Shown piece by piece: positions 18,646 through 25,975 of a stretch of 64,000 bases of DNA (position 1 is the first letter of the stretch; every line of letters begins with the position of its first letter). The notes beneath the pieces are model-generated. The model was not told where the DNA came from. It saw nothing but the letters and a program-made list of their open reading frames with translations, and ran no database searches. Source of the stretch: Spirosoma oryzicola (GTDB lineage: Bacteria > Bacteroidota > Bacteroidia > Cytophagales > Spirosomataceae); assembly GCF_021233055.1 (NCBI RefSeq), contig NZ_CP089538.1, positions 4,046,501 to 4,110,500 on the forward strand. The letters are read 5' to 3'. The position numbers were made by a program, and so were the translations under genes.

Positions 18646-18860
18646 CAGCTTTCTATAGTTTGCCGCAAATTAGCACGAACCCCTGGCTCCTGAAAGCTTC
18701 CCTACGGTAACCTCGTTGTTGGTCTAAGTACCGATTCGTGAAAACACCATATGGAAATGAGCAGTTAAGTTAGAGAAGCCCCCAGATTCTATTGTTACAT
18801 TGGGCAATCAGTAATGCGCAGGTTAGCCCGTTATCGATTGCCTTTTAACCATTTTACTGC

Positions 18861-20105
18861 ATGGATCTTTTCACTGCTACCAGCATACTGGTTGGACTTA
18901 GCGCGCTGCTTTCTTACATAAACGCCCGCTTTATACGACTTCCCGGAACCATTGGAGTTGTTTTCTTGACACTGGTTCTTATTATTTCGGTGGTGATCAT
19001 CGGTAGCCTCTCGTCGGGGTTTGCCCAACTGCTGATTGGCATCACCGAGCAGATCGACTTTACTAAAACACTCCTCGATGTCATGCTGGGCTTCCTGCTC
19101 TTTGCCGCTGCGCTGCATTTTGACCTCGACGATCTGAAACAGCAATTCCGTCCGGTACTGGTCTTGAGTACCGTCGGGGTCATTTTTTCAACGGCTTTGT
19201 TTGGTGTTGGCTTTTACTTCCTGACCAACCTTTTTAATTTTCCCGTTCCGCTTATGTATTGTTTTCTGTTCGGTGCGCTCATTTCGCCTACCGATCCAGT
19301 AGCCGTTGGGGCCATTCTTAAAGATTCCCCTATTCCACGCCGACTGGAAACAATCATCACGGGCGAATCGCTGTTCAACGACGGTGTGGGCCTGGTGCTG
19401 TTTATCTCGTTGCAGGAAGTGGCCAACCCGGATGTTAGTTTTTCTTTCTCGGACGCTGTCCTGCTTTTCTGCCGTGAGGTATTCGGAGGCATATCGCTGG
19501 GTATCCTGATGGGGTTAATCGCTTACCGCCTGATCAAAGCGTCGGACGATTTCCACACGGTTGTTCTGTTATCGCTGGCAATGGTTATGATCGTTTCGGT
19601 TATAGGCAATGCCCTGCACGTATCAGTTCCTTTGGCCGAAGTAGCCGCTGGGTTGCTATTAGGAAGCCGCTTGTCAGGCTCGTCGCGCACTGACACCCCC
19701 AAGTTTTACCTGGATCGGTTCTGGCATTTGATGGATGAAATCCTTAACACGATACTGTTCGTAATGATTGGGCTGCAAATCGTGGTGCTTCCGTTCATCC
19801 GCGATTATCTGCTGATTGGCTTACTGACCGTAGTGCTGGCTATCGTAGCCCGGAGCCTCAGCATACTGCTGCCTTACCTATTACAGTTTCAACTGTCAAG
19901 ACTCAAGCCCGGTAGCTTACGCATTCTTACCTGGGCAGGACTCCGGGGCGGCATATCCGTAGCACTGGCTTTGTCATTACCCGACTCGCCCTATCGCGAA
20001 TTGATTCTGGCTTGCTGCTACAGCATTGTTATTTTCTCGATTATCGGTCAGGGACTTACACTGAAACGAGTGGTTAGCTCCGCCACAAAAAACCAGGCAG
20101 CTTAA
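18861..20105 (+). CDS. Na+/H+ antiporter, CPA1 family
   Basis: A 414-residue membrane protein with about 12 hydrophobic segments. SPTDPVAVGAILKD near 142 and GESLFNDGVGLVLF near 170 are the conserved ion-binding motifs of bacterial NhaP-type CPA1 antiporters (Asp pair TDP and NDG), and TWAGLRGGISVALALSLP lies near the C-terminus. It exchanges cytoplasmic Na+ (or K+) for external H+. It lacks the long cytosolic tail of the second antiporter at 61876. It ends 38 bases before the palindrome at 20144, which separates it from a convergent barrel gene. Confidence 0.92.
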   Translation: MDLFTATSILVGLSALLSYINARFIRLPGTIGVVFLTLVLIISVVIIGSLSSGFAQLLIGITEQIDFTKTLLDVMLGFLLFAAALHFDLDDLKQQFRPVLVLSTVGVIFSTALFGVGFYFLTNLFNFPVPLMYCFLFGALISPTDPVAVGAILKDSPIPRRLETIITGESLFNDGVGLVLFISLQEVANPDVSFSFSDAVLLFCREVFGGISLGILMGLIAYRLIKASDDFHTVVLLSLAMVMIVSVIGNALHVSVPLAEVAAGLLLGSRLSGSSRTDTPKFYLDRFWHLMDEILNTILFVMIGLQIVVLPFIRDYLLIGLLTVVLAIVARSLSILLPYLLQFQLSRLKPGSLRILTWAGLRGGISVALALSLPDSPYRELILACCYSIVIFSIIGQGLTLKRVVSSATKNQAA

Positions 20106-20143
20106 GCTTCTTGGCGGGACTTATCGTAGTCGATGGGTTTCCT

Positions 20144-20215
20144 AAACACCAGAAGGCTCATAGCGTGGTGTCGGTTTCTCAAAACCGACACCACGCTATG
20201 AGCCTTCTGGTGTTT
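20144..20215. repeat. Extragenic palindrome copy B: perfect 34-base arms, CTCA loop
   Basis: The arm AAACACCAGAAGGCTCATAG... at 20144-20177 is perfectly repeated in inverse at 20182-20215, with a four-base loop CTCA. Its inner part GTGTCGGTTT-CTCA-AAACCGACAC is shared with copy A (4239-4290) and copy C (39059-39078). It lies between converging antiporter and outer-membrane barrel genes and could also terminate both transcripts, though no T-run follows. Confidence 0.85.
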
Positions 20216-20260
20216 GAGACTATCTGATAGGACCATAACTACATCACAGTCTCGACCCGA

Positions 20261-20875
20261 TTAGTGCAACTTGCCACCTATTGTATAACCGGCTTTCAAG
20301 CTGAAATATTCATTTTTACCAATCAGTTTCGCGTTCGTAAACTCGTTGATAACGGTTGTATCATCGAGAAAATTGTAGACGGCTTCAACGTTGAATTGCC
20401 AGAATTTAATACCTGCCCGCAATAATCCACCCAGCTTGTTCGTGACCGGTAACGCATAGGACAGTGTTGTATTAACCGCGCCCATCACCTGCTGCTCACT
20501 GGCCGCAGCCCTGTAAAAGCCTACACCACCGCCCACGTACGGCCGAAAAGCCGTGCTTTTTCCGACCGTATAAGTCAAGGTTAATGCACCTGACATAAGC
20601 GATTTTGCCTGCGAATCGAAGAAAATAATGTTGCCCAGTACTTCGGGACGCTGGATAAATGCCTGCTCGAATCGAACACCCACATCGAGGTGTCGCCCGA
20701 TTTCGTACTGCGGTTCGAGGCTATACACAAATCCCCCTTTACTCCCGTCTTTATCGCCCGACCGATCAGCCGGAGAAGCGTAGCCTAGGGAGGCATTTAG
20801 TTTAAACGGACCGAGCGATTGAGCAACCGTTACGGATGAAACAAACATGAATGCAAGAAAAAGCAATTGACGCAT
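20261..20875 (-). CDS. Outer-membrane beta-barrel protein, OmpX/OmpW-like size
   Basis: The 204-residue protein has a signal peptide ending TVAQ and then alternating hydrophobic and polar residues as in an eight-stranded barrel: FKLNASLGYA, FVYSLEPQYEIGRHLDVGVRFE, SGALTLTYTVG, FRPYVGGGVGFYRA, LRAGIKFWQFNVEAVYNF, YFSLKAGYTIGGKLH. The YVGGGVGFY segment is typical of small Bacteroidota porin-like barrels (PF13505 style). The role is unknown; such proteins are often structural or adhesive. It is monocistronic. Confidence 0.8.
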   Translation of the reverse strand: MRQLLFLAFMFVSSVTVAQSLGPFKLNASLGYASPADRSGDKDGSKGGFVYSLEPQYEIGRHLDVGVRFEQAFIQRPEVLGNIIFFDSQAKSLMSGALTLTYTVGKSTAFRPYVGGGVGFYRAAASEQQVMGAVNTTLSYALPVTNKLGGLLRAGIKFWQFNVEAVYNFLDDTTVINEFTNAKLIGKNEYFSLKAGYTIGGKLH

Positions 20876-21085
20876 AACGACTATGTAGTGGGTGAATACT
20901 AGATACCGGTCCGATTCGGACTATCCTGCGCTGGCAGTTATCAATAGTGCAGACCTATTAGCCGTTACCCACAACAAGAGTCATCCGTTGCAGATTACAC
21001 AAGCATTTGTTGTCAAATGCTCAAGAATCACCCGGCAAGTTGGTTAGAAAAAGAAGTTCGGGCGCAAAGCGATACGACCCGTTGC

Positions 21086-21093
21086 TACCTTTG
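21086..21093 (+). promoter_or_regulatory. Putative -7 box close to the YdcZ-like gene start
   Basis: TACCTTTG fits the TAnnTTTG box. It ends only six bases before the ATG at 21099, so transcription would begin at or next to the start codon, giving an almost leaderless mRNA. No convincing -33 box is seen. Confidence 0.4.
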
Positions 21094-21098
21094 CACGC

Positions 21099-21542
21099 AT
21101 GAATTACCTCTACGTTTTTTTTGCTTTTCTGGTCGGTCTGGCGATTACCGTCCAAGCGGGTGTTAATGCCAATCTACGTCAGGCGATGGCCAACCCCATT
21201 CTGGCGGCTGCAATCTCGTTCGGTTCTGGATTCATTGTACTGGTGTTGCTTCTACTGGCATCGGGCAGTTCGGTACCTTCGCTGGATACCGTCAAGCAGG
21301 TAAGCTGGTGGAAATGGATGGGCGGAGCGATGGGGGCGCTATACATGATCACGGTGATTGTCAGTGTACCCAAAATTGGAACGGCCAATCTGGTTAGTCT
21401 GAGTGTCGCGGGTCAATTGCTGGCTGCCGTAGTGCTGGATCATTACGGATTGATGGGTTTTGCACTACACCCCGCCAACGGCTGGCGACTAGCCGGACTG
21501 GTGCTGATTATGGCGGGCGTGTTACTGGTTGTCCGAAACTAA
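21099..21542 (+). CDS. DMT-superfamily transporter, YdcZ type (DUF606)
   Basis: A 147-residue protein with five hydrophobic segments: FFAFLVGLAITVQAGVNANL, ISFGSGFIVLVLLLLASG, WMGGAMGALYMITVIV, GTANLVSLSVAGQLLAAVVLD and LAGLVLIMAGVLLVV. Length and motifs (the internal QAGVNANLR and WWKWMGGAMGALY) match the five-helix YdcZ family, half-size members of the drug/metabolite transporter superfamily that probably act as dimers. The substrate is unknown. Its end overlaps or abuts the frame of the following nuclease gene. Confidence 0.88.
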   Translation: MNYLYVFFAFLVGLAITVQAGVNANLRQAMANPILAAAISFGSGFIVLVLLLLASGSSVPSLDTVKQVSWWKWMGGAMGALYMITVIVSVPKIGTANLVSLSVAGQLLAAVVLDHYGLMGFALHPANGWRLAGLVLIMAGVLLVVRN

Positions 21543-21612
21543 GTACCCGATTTGCGGTTTAAAGCGTGTGGCTATCTTCAGCCCGCTTCGTCAACGCCTA
21601 AAACTGTACTCC

Positions 21613-22215
21613 GTGATTCAGTATCGCTTTTACCCTTCCCTGCTCAACGTTTTCTCGCGGTATCTACATGGCGGCAACCTGTCGGTGCAGGCGCTCATCG
21701 ACTCCATTAACCGCGTTCCGACGCCAACTACCGCAGCGCAGGAGCGTGGTGTTTCGTTCGAAGAAGCCGTTATCAAAGGTACTGACGAAGATCGATTTGA
21801 CGCCGAGATCGTTAAGAAGGTGCGAAAACTTCTCCCCCGGCCCATTGTCGATACGCAGGTTTTCTGCCAATGGGAAATCGACGATGTGCTGTTTTACGGC
21901 TACGTCGATGTGATCGGCAAATTCAAAGCCGTTGATTTGAAAACTACAGCGTCTTATCAGCCGGGTCGTTTCGTGCATAATCACCAGAATTTGTACCTCC
22001 ACGCGCTTAAACGCAAGGGTATCAAGCTAATGGAGTACGTCATCACTGATTTTCGGGATGTGTACGTGGAAAGTTATGCGCTGACCCACCCCATTGATAA
22101 ACAACTGGAAGAGATTCGCTTGTTTAAAGCCTTTCTGGAAGAGCATCGCCCACTCATTACGGATAAAAAAATATTTATAGCGCCCGGTGAAGACACCGAC
22201 GCCCGGCGCAAATAA
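21613..22215 (+). CDS. PD-(D/E)XK nuclease family protein
   Basis: Read from the GTG at 21613 the protein has 200 residues and starts with IQYRFYPSLLNVF. The frame can be read from a TTG at 21529 inside the end of the upstream gene, but that N-terminus has no look of a domain. The RecB-like nuclease core is visible: YGYVDVIGK (G-h-x-x-D), then VDLKTT (D-x-K), then HQNLYLHAL (the Q-x-x-x-Y motif typical of RecB, Cas4 and lambda-type exonucleases). It should bind metal and cut DNA. No helicase, phage or CRISPR gene is near. The start is uncertain. Confidence 0.78.
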   Translation: MIQYRFYPSLLNVFSRYLHGGNLSVQALIDSINRVPTPTTAAQERGVSFEEAVIKGTDEDRFDAEIVKKVRKLLPRPIVDTQVFCQWEIDDVLFYGYVDVIGKFKAVDLKTTASYQPGRFVHNHQNLYLHALKRKGIKLMEYVITDFRDVYVESYALTHPIDKQLEEIRLFKAFLEEHRPLITDKKIFIAPGEDTDARRK

Positions 22216-22398
22216 TCCGTTTGGCCTGTTTGCGCTCTTCAATTGTACAACCTCTGTTCTAGCGGTCAAGACCCGACTTAGGCACTCACTTTTTACCGAT
22301 CAGGAAAAACTTAACGGTTTCGCTTACATTTTGGTGAATTTTACGCGATGGGCTGTTGGCAAAGTACCCGGATCGATAGGTCTTAGCCGACCTTTTCG

Positions 22399-22406
22399 TA
22401 TTTTTG
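22399..22406 (+). promoter_or_regulatory. Putative -7 box of the GH3 fusion gene
   Basis: TATTTTTG matches TAnnTTTG and lies 27 bases before the ATG at 22434. A convincing -33 box is not seen. Confidence 0.4.
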
Positions 22407-22433
22407 GGTCTTCACGACCCAATTGATTTGCTC

Positions 22434-25433
22434 ATGCCTTTTTGCCGGTTCCTGATTATTCTTTTCATCAACGTTTTCTTTTCCTTAACGGCTTTTTCGC
22501 AGTCAACGCCCCCGCCCTTTTTAAAGCTTACACCCGCCCAGAATCGCTGGGCCGACTCGGTCTTTGCGAGTCTCACGCCCGATCAACGGATCGCTCAGTT
22601 GATTATGGTGGCGGGTTATTCGAACCGGAAACCAGCTTACGAAGATTCACTCGTCAACCTGGTGCGCACCTACAAACTCGGTGGCGTGGTCATGTTTCAG
22701 GGTGGTCCTATGCGTCAGGCAAAGCTTACCAACCGGCTGCAAGCCCTTTCGACCGTACCGTTGCTGATCGCCATGGATGCCGAATGGGGTTTGGCGATGC
22801 GACTCGACAGCACCGTCCGCTATCCGTACCAGATGACACTGGGCGCTATGCAGGGTAACGATTCGCTGATTTATAACATGGGCGCGAGTCTGGCGCGGCA
22901 AGCCCGTCGACTAGGGGTCCACGTCAATTTTGCGCCGTCCATTGATGTCAATAACAACCCGAACAACCCGGTGATCAATTTCCGGTCGTTCGGCGAAGAT
23001 AAGTATGCGGTTGCGCGCAAAGCCCTGGCGTATGTGCGCGGGATGCAGGATAATCACCTGCTGACCAGCCTGAAGCATTTTCCGGGACACGGCGATACGG
23101 GCACCGACTCTCACTACGACCTACCGCTGATCAACAAAAGCCGGGCCGAGCTCGATTCGCTGGAACTGTACCCGTTTCGTCAGTTGATCAACGCCGGAGC
23201 CGCCGGTGTGATGATTGCTCACCTGAGCATTCCGTCGCTCGACACCACCCGCAATCGGCCCTCGACGCTTTCGCCCGCTATTGTCACGAATCTACTCAAA
23301 GATGAACTGGGCTTTCAGGGGTTGATTTTCTCGGACGCCATGAACATGAAAGGCGTTACGAAATATTTTCCGTCGGGAAAAGCCGATGAACTGGGTCTGG
23401 AAGCGGGCATGGACGTGCTTGAATTTACGGAGGATGTTCCTTCGGCGTTGGCGCAGATCAGACAGGCCATAACCGACGGTCGCATCACGCAGGAATCGCT
23501 GGACGCCCGGTGTCTGAAAGTACTACGGGCCAAGGCGTGGGTGGGGCTGAACCAATACAAGCCTATCGTTCTTGATAATCTGGTGCGCGACCTAAACCCG
23601 GTTCGCGACGAGTTGCTTAACCGGAAGCTTACTGAAGCCAGTCTGACGGTGCTGAAAAACGTGGATAATCTGCTTCCTCTCCAGCGGCTGGATACGCTAC
23701 GCATTGCGTCGGTTGCCGTTGAAAGCGACAAACTGACGGCTTTTCAGAAAATGGCTGCCAACTACACGCAGGTAGATCATTTCAATATTACGTCAAAAAC
23801 CGCCGACTCAACGTTGGCACAGGTTCGGGATTCTCTCAAGAATTACAACCTTATCCTGGTCGATGTACATCTAAACAACATTCGGCCTACGGCGAAATAT
23901 GGTCTCCAGGCTAAAACCGCAGGTCTGGTTAGCGAATTGGTGGCGACAGGCAAAGCCGTTGTGACCGTTTTCGGCAATGCGTACGTGCTCGACAAGCTAA
24001 CATTTCCCTCGGATACGGCACAGACCAGCCGTAACATTGAACAGGCGCGCGCCATCGTGATGCCTTACCAACTGACGCCTTACGCCGAAGATCTTTCGGC
24101 CCAACTCATTTTTGGCGCTATCGGTGCTTCGGGAAAACTACCGGTGACAGTCAATCAACGGTTTCGGACGGGCGATGGACTGACCATCAAACCCATCGGT
24201 CGATTAAAATACACAATTCCCGAAGAAGTCGGTATCGACAGCCGGTACTTAACGCAACAAGTTGACTCGCTCGTCAACGTAGGGTTGACCCAAAAAGCGT
24301 TTCCGGGCTGCGTCGTTCAGATGGCCAAAGATGGAAAAGTGATTTTCCACAAAGCTTACGGCAACCACACGTATGACGCTTCGCTGGGTGCCGAACCCAA
24401 GCCAACACAACTGGACGATCTGTTTGATATGGCGTCGGTAACAAAAGTAAGCACGTCCACCCCTGCCCTGATGAAACTGGTTGACGCCGGCAAGTTCAAT
24501 CTGGACGGCAAGATGGAAGATTACCTGCCCTGGCTCAAAAAATCGAACAAAGCCGATCTGCGCTGGCGCGATGTACTGACCCACCAGGCCCGGCTGAAAG
24601 CGTGGATTGCCTTCTGGAAAGACACGAAAGAAGAAGACGGCTCCTGGAAACCTAGAACGTTCAAAGACGAACAGTCCGGTCGCTATCCTATTGAAGTAAC
24701 GGACAGCCTGTTCGAGTTCAAGAACTACCCGAAAACGATTTATCAGCAGATTGAAGATTCGCCACTGAACGAGAAAAAAGAGTACGTTTACTCCGACCTG
24801 TCGTTTATCCTTTACCCGCAGGTGGTCAAGTACCTGACCAAAATAAACTTTGAAGATTACCTCAAAACAAACTTCTACCGGCCACTCGGCGCGACGACGC
24901 TGACGTACAAACCACGCCGGTTCTATTCGCTCGACCGCATCGTGCCGACTGAGTACGATTCTCTTTTCCGAAAAACCCTTATCTGGGGGCGTGTTCACGA
25001 CGAGGGCGCGGCCATGCTCGACGGGCTGTCGGGTCACGCGGGGCTGTTTGGCAGCTCAAACGACCTACTAAAAATGGTGCAGATGTATTTGCAGAAAGGC
25101 TCCTACGGTGGTCAGCAATTTATCTCAGCCAAAACCATGAATGAATTTACGCGCTACCAGTTTCCAGAACTGGGCAACCGGCGCGGTCTGGGCTTCGACA
25201 AACCGTCGTTTAAGTATTCAGGAAACGCGCCCAAATCAGCCACGAAGGATAGCTTTGGGCATTCAGGTTTTACCGGAACGTTCATCTGGGTCGAACCGGC
25301 GTACAATTTGTCGTACGTTTTCCTGTCGAACCGGGTCTACCCAACTCGGAACAATAACCGAATTAGCGAGTTGAATACGCGAACCAACGTTGTCGAAGCG
25401 TTGTATCAGGCGGTGAAACGCGGCATTCAATGA
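22434..25433 (+). CDS. GH3 glycosidase-serine hydrolase (beta-lactamase-like) fusion
   Basis: A 999-residue exported protein from the ATG at 22434, whose signal peptide is PFCRFLIILFINVFFSLTAF; the TTG at 22404 would put ten polar residues before it. Residues about 30-570 are a glycoside hydrolase family 3 unit of the NagZ type: KHFPGHGDTGTDSHYDLP at about 214-231 carries the Asp/His pair that marks beta-N-acetylglucosaminidases, and FSDAMNM follows near 303. Residues about 600-995 form a class C beta-lactamase/penicillin-binding fold with SVTK near 667 (Ser nucleophile and Lys), YSD near 788 and GHSGFTG near 942. The pair suggests trimming of peptidoglycan fragments (sugar and peptide end) in the periplasm. 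The stop codon overlaps the next start. Confidence 0.93.
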   Translation: MPFCRFLIILFINVFFSLTAFSQSTPPPFLKLTPAQNRWADSVFASLTPDQRIAQLIMVAGYSNRKPAYEDSLVNLVRTYKLGGVVMFQGGPMRQAKLTNRLQALSTVPLLIAMDAEWGLAMRLDSTVRYPYQMTLGAMQGNDSLIYNMGASLARQARRLGVHVNFAPSIDVNNNPNNPVINFRSFGEDKYAVARKALAYVRGMQDNHLLTSLKHFPGHGDTGTDSHYDLPLINKSRAELDSLELYPFRQLINAGAAGVMIAHLSIPSLDTTRNRPSTLSPAIVTNLLKDELGFQGLIFSDAMNMKGVTKYFPSGKADELGLEAGMDVLEFTEDVPSALAQIRQAITDGRITQESLDARCLKVLRAKAWVGLNQYKPIVLDNLVRDLNPVRDELLNRKLTEASLTVLKNVDNLLPLQRLDTLRIASVAVESDKLTAFQKMAANYTQVDHFNITSKTADSTLAQVRDSLKNYNLILVDVHLNNIRPTAKYGLQAKTAGLVSELVATGKAVVTVFGNAYVLDKLTFPSDTAQTSRNIEQARAIVMPYQLTPYAEDLSAQLIFGAIGASGKLPVTVNQRFRTGDGLTIKPIGRLKYTIPEEVGIDSRYLTQQVDSLVNVGLTQKAFPGCVVQMAKDGKVIFHKAYGNHTYDASLGAEPKPTQLDDLFDMASVTKVSTSTPALMKLVDAGKFNLDGKMEDYLPWLKKSNKADLRWRDVLTHQARLKAWIAFWKDTKEEDGSWKPRTFKDEQSGRYPIEVTDSLFEFKNYPKTIYQQIEDSPLNEKKEYVYSDLSFILYPQVVKYLTKINFEDYLKTNFYRPLGATTLTYKPRRFYSLDRIVPTEYDSLFRKTLIWGRVHDEGAAMLDGLSGHAGLFGSSNDLLKMVQMYLQKGSYGGQQFISAKTMNEFTRYQFPELGNRRGLGFDKPSFKYSGNAPKSATKDSFGHSGFTGTFIWVEPAYNLSYVFLSNRVYPTRNNNRISELNTRTNVVEALYQAVKRGIQ

Positions 25434-25885
25434 AAAACTACCTCATCCATTTACTGAACTACGAACTCTGGGCAAACCAGCGTATCATCAACGTCCTCGA
25501 AGGTCTGGATAATCCGCCAGCGAGAGCCGTCGCCGTGATGGGCCATATTCTATACGCGCAACAGATCTGGTTTGGCCGGTTCACGAAGGAACCAACTTTT
25601 GTAGCAATTTGGGAGGATGTTCCGGTTAGCTGGATGGGTGAAACCGCTGAACGACAGCACCGTAAAATGGTTAGCTATCTGAATGCACTTGCCGAACCTG
25701 AACTGTTGCAATCGTTTGATTATGTCACGTCGAAGGATGAGCCATTTCACAGCACATTGATTGATATTCTGACGCACATGAGTCATCACGCGGCTTACCA
25801 TCGCGGGCAGGTGGTTCAACTGATCCGTCCGTTGATAAAAGAAGCACCCGTAACGGACTTTATTGTTTGGGCGAGAGAAGGCTAA
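25430..25885 (+). CDS. DinB family protein
   Basis: A 151-residue four-helix protein. The metal-ligand pattern of DinB/YfiT proteins is visible: His in VMGHILYAQQIWFGR near residue 39, and HMSHHAAYHRGQV near 117-129 with the two further His. DinB-like proteins include bacillithiol or mycothiol transferases and many members of unknown action. The ATG overlaps the stop of the GH3 fusion by four bases (ATGA), so translation is probably coupled, though a functional link is not obvious. It is closed by the terminator at 25915-25969. Confidence 0.88.
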   Translation: MKNYLIHLLNYELWANQRIINVLEGLDNPPARAVAVMGHILYAQQIWFGRFTKEPTFVAIWEDVPVSWMGETAERQHRKMVSYLNALAEPELLQSFDYVTSKDEPFHSTLIDILTHMSHHAAYHRGQVVQLIRPLIKEAPVTDFIVWAREG

Positions 25886-25914
25886 TCGGCTAAGGCGTTT
25901 AATATATTGTAATG

Positions 25915-25969
25915 ACTCCCAAAACAAAAAGAGACACAAGCAGCTTGTGTCTCTTTTTGTTTTGGGAGT
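25915..25969. terminator. Bidirectional terminator, perfect 26-base stem
   Basis: ACTCCCAAAACAAAAAGAGA... at 25915-25940 and its exact complement at 25944-25969 flank the loop CAG. A/T-rich stem ends provide U-runs on both strands, so it can stop both the DinB transcript and the convergent purF transcript. Confidence 0.85.
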
Positions 25970-25975
25970 TATCGT

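Noticed and set aside
21613..22215. Cas4 gene of a CRISPR system
   Set aside because: Only the generic PD-(D/E)XK core is seen; the iron-sulfur cysteines of Cas4 are absent and there is no repeat array or other cas gene.
24249..25037. 262-codon frame antisense to the GH3-serine hydrolase fusion, and 29501-30352 antisense to lpdA
   Set aside because: Both are fully inside strongly supported genes on the other strand and show low-complexity, arginine/valine-rich shadow sequence.
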